NCBI RefSeq assembly: GCF_001713455.1
Contig: NZ_CP016463.1
Span: 124,001-188,000 of the forward strand
Length of the DNA: 64,000 nt
Direction of reading: 5' to 3'
Source of the DNA: Bosea sp. RAC05
GTDB lineage: Bacteria; Pseudomonadota; Alphaproteobacteria; Rhizobiales; Beijerinckiaceae
Position 1 is the stretch's first letter; each line of letters begins with the position of its first letter. This document shows positions 60,842-64,000 of this stretch, piece by piece. The notes under the pieces are model-generated. The model was not told the DNA's origin. It ran no database searches and saw only the letters and a list, made by a program, of their open reading frames with translations. Position numbers and translations under genes: made by a program.

Positions 60842-61606
60842 GTGCAAGCCACTGCAGCAACCTGGCTGGTCAGGCCCAGCCTCAACTTCTCGATGCTCGT
60901 CCTGCTGTGCGCCGGCGCCTTCGCAGCCCTCCATGCCGAGTATGCCGTGGGCTCGCCCCTGGTCTTCGTCGCAATTGTCTCGGGCTGGCTGGTCTCGCTT
61001 TGCCTGCATGAATTCGCCCATGCCTATGCCGCCTACCTCGCAGGCGACCATAGCGAACGGACCCTGAGCTACCTGACGTTCGATCCGGCCCGGTATGTCG
61101 ATCCGCTCACTTCGATCGTGCTGCCGGCCATCGTCCTCGCAATCGGGGGCATTGCCTTGCCTGGAGGTGCAGTCTGGCTTGAGACATCGCGGATCCCGGG
61201 CCGGCTCTGGGACAGCCTGATCTCGCTTGCGGGCCCGGCGGCCAACGCGCTCTGCCTCCTTGCTTTGGCCATCCTTTGGACGATGCTGGTCGACGAGAAC
61301 AGTCCCGCCGAATTCGATGCAGCTCTGGCGGCCTTGGCTTTCTTCCAGGCCATGGCGCTCGTCCTCAACCTCATGCCGGTTCCAGGTCTGGATGGATGGG
61401 GTGCGATCAGCCCCTGGCTCCCGCCTCACATCAGGGATGCCGGCAACCGGATGACGGGCCTGACGCTGCTGTTTGTCGGCGTCCTGATCTTCGTGCCCGG
61501 CTTCGGGGCAGCCATTGCCAGGCTGAGCGCGGTCCTGATCGCGGGGCTCGGCTTCGATGTGACCTATGCCGCGTACGGACTGGGGCGTCTCACCTTTTGG
61601 GAATGA
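60842..61606 (+). CDS. Site-2 protease family (M50) membrane metallopeptidase
   Basis: A 254-residue membrane protein with about six hydrophobic segments. The zinc site is CLHEFAHAYAAYL (HExxH, near residue 54) and the second conserved region is NLMPVPGLDGWG (about 178-189), where the Asp completes the zinc site. These proteases cut transmembrane proteins inside the membrane. A GTG at 60842 with GGAAAGGA 9 nt upstream is the best start; the TTG at 60818 is weaker. The gene ends 4 bp before the next start, so they form an operon. Confidence 0.82.
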   Translation: MQATAATWLVRPSLNFSMLVLLCAGAFAALHAEYAVGSPLVFVAIVSGWLVSLCLHEFAHAYAAYLAGDHSERTLSYLTFDPARYVDPLTSIVLPAIVLAIGGIALPGGAVWLETSRIPGRLWDSLISLAGPAANALCLLALAILWTMLVDENSPAEFDAALAALAFFQAMALVLNLMPVPGLDGWGAISPWLPPHIRDAGNRMTGLTLLFVGVLIFVPGFGAAIARLSAVLIAGLGFDVTYAAYGLGRLTFWE

Positions 61607-61610
61607 TCGA

Positions 61611-63281
61611 ATGAAAACCCGCCTGCTCACGCTCTCCCTGGCTTTTGGCCTTCTGTCGTCAACCTCCGTTCTCGCAGCTGTCGTCGAGGCCAACTCTCGG
61701 ATCGACAAGGTCAGCGTTCATCCCGACGCCGCGATCGTGACGAGAGCGGCAAAGGTCGAGGTTCCAGCTGGTTCGCACCAGATCGTCCTGCGTGGGCTTC
61801 CCCCGGAACTCGACATCGCATCGGTCAGGGTCGAAGCATCGGGCAGCGGCGATCTCCGGATCCTGTCTGTTGATGACAAACCGGCACCGGCGCCCGCGCG
61901 GCCCGTCGTCAGCCGTGAGCTGGCGGCCAAGCTCTCCATTCTCAAGGCGAAGCGCGCCGAGTATGCAGCCGCCGCGGATCTGATCGAGCGGCGAAGAGCC
62001 TTCATCGCCAAGTTTGCCGAGGCGCCACTGGCGACACTGCCGGACGAACAGACAGATCCCCTGCGTTGGGAAGAGCGCTGGGTCGTCCTGGGCAATGGCC
62101 TGGCCAAGGCCGCAGAAGACGCGCGTGCGATCGGGATCCGCATCGAGCAGACCGACGCCGAGATCGACGCGCTTGAGGCCACCGACGTCGGCCGACCGCC
62201 CTCGATCATGCCACATCACGGCGGGGGAAACCCGTTGCGCGACATCACCATTGCGGTGGAGAGCCCGGCCGCAGGCAGCTTCGATTTCCGCGTCTCCTAC
62301 AAGGTCGGATCCGCGCGCTGGTCGGCCGCCTATGATGCCAAGCTCGTCTCGGCCACGGCGAAGGAAGCAGCCAGCCTCCAGCTTGCACGCCGTGCCCGCA
62401 TTTCGCAGGCGACAGGCGAAGACTGGACCGACGTCGCCTTGAGCGTTTCGACGATCCAGACCCAGCGACGCACATCAGTGCCCGATGTCGGCACGCTCGT
62501 CGCTCGCGTCGCTGAACCACCGCGGCCAGCACCGATGCCTCGCCCAGGCATGCCCACGGCCCCGATGCAGGAATTCGGAGGAGCCGGACTTGCCGATATG
62601 AGGATGTCGGTGGCTGCGACCGAGCAGCAGGCAACTGTGGAGACGGCCGGGTACAGCGTCGTCTTCGAAGTGCCTGGTCGCGTCAGCATCGCCGGCGATG
62701 CCTCGAACAGGACGATCCTCCTGAAGCAGACCGCGTTGACCCCGGCGGTGAGCCTGCAGACGGCACCATCACTCGACCCCGCGGCATACATCGAGGCGAC
62801 CTTCACAGCCCCCGACGAGGCGCCACTGTTTCCGGGGCCCGTCACGCTGACGCGCGATTCCCAGATGATCGGCCAGGGTCAGATTCCGCTCACGGCTCCG
62901 GGAGCTCAGGTCAAGCTCGGCTTCGGCATCGATGATCGCATCCAGGTCACCTACGCTCCCCTCTCGCGCAAGGAAGAAGGGCCCGGCATCATGGGCTCGA
63001 CGAGATCCGACACGCGTGAGTTCAAGGCGACGATCCGCAATCTCAGGCAGACGCCTGTCGCAATGACGGTGGTCGATCGCCTTCCGGTTTCCGAACAGTC
63101 CAATGTCGAGATCGAGCGCCTTTCGACAATGACACCCGGCTCGGAGCCGGTCTCCGAGGAGAAACGTGGCGTGATCGCGTGGAAGTTCGACATCCCGGCC
63201 AATGGCGAGAAGGAGGTCCGCACGGGCTACCGGCTGCGCTGGCCGGCGGACCGCCAGATCCTGCTTTCCCGTCCGAGATGA
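61611..63281 (+). CDS. DUF4139 / mucoidy inhibitor A family exported protein
   Basis: A 556-residue exported protein. The signal peptide is the first 22 residues (MKTRLLTLSLAFGLLSSTSVLA). An N-terminal DUF4140-like segment (VHPDAAIVTRAAKVEVPAGSHQIVLRGLPPELD, about 33-65) and a large DUF4139 domain follow, characteristic of the MuiA-like family, with a coiled coil between (about 105-180). Periplasmic, function poorly known. It begins 4 bp after the site-2 protease gene, and GGGAA precedes the ATG. Confidence 0.75.
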   Translation: MKTRLLTLSLAFGLLSSTSVLAAVVEANSRIDKVSVHPDAAIVTRAAKVEVPAGSHQIVLRGLPPELDIASVRVEASGSGDLRILSVDDKPAPAPARPVVSRELAAKLSILKAKRAEYAAAADLIERRRAFIAKFAEAPLATLPDEQTDPLRWEERWVVLGNGLAKAAEDARAIGIRIEQTDAEIDALEATDVGRPPSIMPHHGGGNPLRDITIAVESPAAGSFDFRVSYKVGSARWSAAYDAKLVSATAKEAASLQLARRARISQATGEDWTDVALSVSTIQTQRRTSVPDVGTLVARVAEPPRPAPMPRPGMPTAPMQEFGGAGLADMRMSVAATEQQATVETAGYSVVFEVPGRVSIAGDASNRTILLKQTALTPAVSLQTAPSLDPAAYIEATFTAPDEAPLFPGPVTLTRDSQMIGQGQIPLTAPGAQVKLGFGIDDRIQVTYAPLSRKEEGPGIMGSTRSDTREFKATIRNLRQTPVAMTVVDRLPVSEQSNVEIERLSTMTPGSEPVSEEKRGVIAWKFDIPANGEKEVRTGYRLRWPADRQILLSRPR

Positions 63282-63289
63282 GGTCTGAC

Positions 63290-63640
63290 ATGGCATCCAT
63301 GCCCCACCCCGACGCCGGACTGGTTGTCGACTCCTATGTCCTCCTGGTCGATCAGTCTGGACGGACGGCCATCAGGCTTGAGCGCCGCGGTCGGTATGAC
63401 GAGGATCGCTGGGCCATTGTCGAAGGCAGCGCCTGTCTCAGCACCGACGGTATGGTCTTCGTGACCGAACGGATGCCGTCAAACCGGACAGAGGAGTTTT
63501 TCTCCACGACCCGGTTCACGTTGAAGCAGGCACTGGAACTGTGGCTCGGCTACCTGGCCATCCTGCCGACCGAGCAGCCCTGGCTGAAGTCGTATCGCTA
63601 CGCATACGGCAGTGTCATGGAGCCAGCTGAAACGCTCTGA
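63290..63640 (+). CDS. Hypothetical protein
   Basis: A 116-residue protein with GAGG upstream of the ATG at 63290, 8 bp after the DUF4139 gene. Another ATG at 63278 overlaps that gene's stop. The sequence RRGRYDEDRWAIVEGSACLSTDG (about 36-58) is a probable beta-strand core. No domain recognised. Probably the last gene of the three-gene operon. Confidence 0.6.
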   Translation: MASMPHPDAGLVVDSYVLLVDQSGRTAIRLERRGRYDEDRWAIVEGSACLSTDGMVFVTERMPSNRTEEFFSTTRFTLKQALELWLGYLAILPTEQPWLKSYRYAYGSVMEPAETL

Positions 63641-63694
63641 CCTGCTGAGACGGATCGGCTTGTCGCTTGCGAGAGCCGGCATGACCATGTCGGC

Positions 63695-64000
63695 ATGACA
63701 CATCAACTGCGCGGCCAGATCATCTTTCGTAACGCGATCGGTGCGAACCGAAGCATGGATCGCTTGTTTCGGACCCCGTCATCCGAGGTGCCGTTCAGCT
63801 ATTACCTTGCAGTCGGTATCCTCGAGGCTACGGAGGCAGCACTCCCCGCCGAGAAGGTTCTGGGCTTCGTGATCAACAAGCGCGGCTCCAGCACGCAGCT
63901 CCAGCTGACGGGGTCGATCCACTCTCTGCCTCCCGAGAGTGCAATCTCGGATCTCGGCGGCGTCATGACCCAGATGGACGTCGAGCCCCCGTTTCTCGGG
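63695..64000 (+). CDS. N-terminal part of an unknown protein, cut by the window end
   Basis: An open frame from the ATG at 63695 to the window edge, 102 residues without a stop. It starts MTHQLRGQIIFRNAIGANRS, and a later stretch is YYLAVGILEATEAALPAEKV. No domain recognised and no strong ribosome binding site. Confidence 0.45.
   Translation, partial: MTHQLRGQIIFRNAIGANRSMDRLFRTPSSEVPFSYYLAVGILEATEAALPAEKVLGFVINKRGSSTQLQLTGSIHSLPPESAISDLGGVMTQMDVEPPFLG

Noticed and set aside
60602-61708. A 368-residue minus-strand frame opposite fic and the site-2 protease
   Set aside because: Overlaps two motif-supported genes and has shadow-like composition.
1-64000. GANTC (CcrM) sites in many promoter regions
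   Set aside because: They are expected about once per 280 bp at this GC content, and I see no clear excess.
1-64000. tRNA, rRNA and CRISPR arrays
   Set aside because: No cloverleaf with GGTTCGAATCC-type arm, no rRNA stretch and no regular short-repeat/spacer pattern was found.

Overview
This window looks like part of a large plasmid, or a plasmid-like secondary replicon, from an alphaproteobacterium, probably a Rhizobiales member such as Bosea or Methylobacterium. Four things point there: a RepA_C-type replication initiator next to an iteron array, a plasmid-style KfrA-like protein, several toxin-antitoxin loci, and a LexA site of the alphaproteobacterial form GTTC-N7-GTTC in front of umuDC. 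Most coding DNA is GC-rich (60 to 72% in lines I counted). Two stretches are clearly AT-richer: the first 1.2 kb of the giant gene at 27026 and most of the gene at 42542-44431. I saw no rRNA, tRNA, CRISPR array or complete insertion sequence.

Layout. 1-2.7 kb is the replication region: repA on the minus strand, the iterons upstream of it, and about 1.1 kb with no convincing gene. 2.7-6.2 kb holds an AAA+ ATPase converging on an AbiE-type toxin-antitoxin pair, then a PH-domain membrane protein. 6.3-14.3 kb is mostly unknown small and medium genes, including a tandem paralogous pair (6339-8446) and a 750-residue protein made of repeated winged-helix-like modules (9932-12184). 14.3-18.4 kb holds an RpoH-like sigma factor with an extra C-terminal HTH and a secreted protein of tandem Ig-like repeats. 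18.7-26.4 kb contains an ExoI plus HNH pair with overlapping genes, a uracil-glycosylase-like protein, an Api92/YubB-like protein and several unknown genes.

26.5-36.7 kb is the most striking block. A KfrA-like DNA-binding protein, a 2260-residue STAND-type NTPase and a small winged-helix protein are joined by stop/start overlaps. A 285-residue unknown protein follows, and then a CPA1 antiporter 48 bp downstream. 36.7-41.1 kb has umuDC under an SOS box and hipBA behind a set of repeated operators. 41.2-48.7 kb has an AT-rich orphan gene and a coupled operon of a zinc-ribbon protein, a TraD/VirD4-like ATPase without membrane anchor and an ISL3-like DDE transposase. 48.7-64 kb carries a methyltransferase-like protein, a double PilZ protein, Tex, a nucleoside-deoxyribosyltransferase/TIR-like protein, a NUDIX hydrolase, a C5 methyltransferase whose recognition region lies in a shifted frame, a Fic enzyme with repeated operators, a site-2 protease, and a DUF4139 (MuiA-type) exported protein.

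Taken together the window is an accessory region rich in stress, conflict and DNA-processing functions (AbiE, HipBA, Fic, UmuDC, ExoI/HNH, STAND NTPase). Functions below come from motifs read by eye. Where no motif was recognised I say so.
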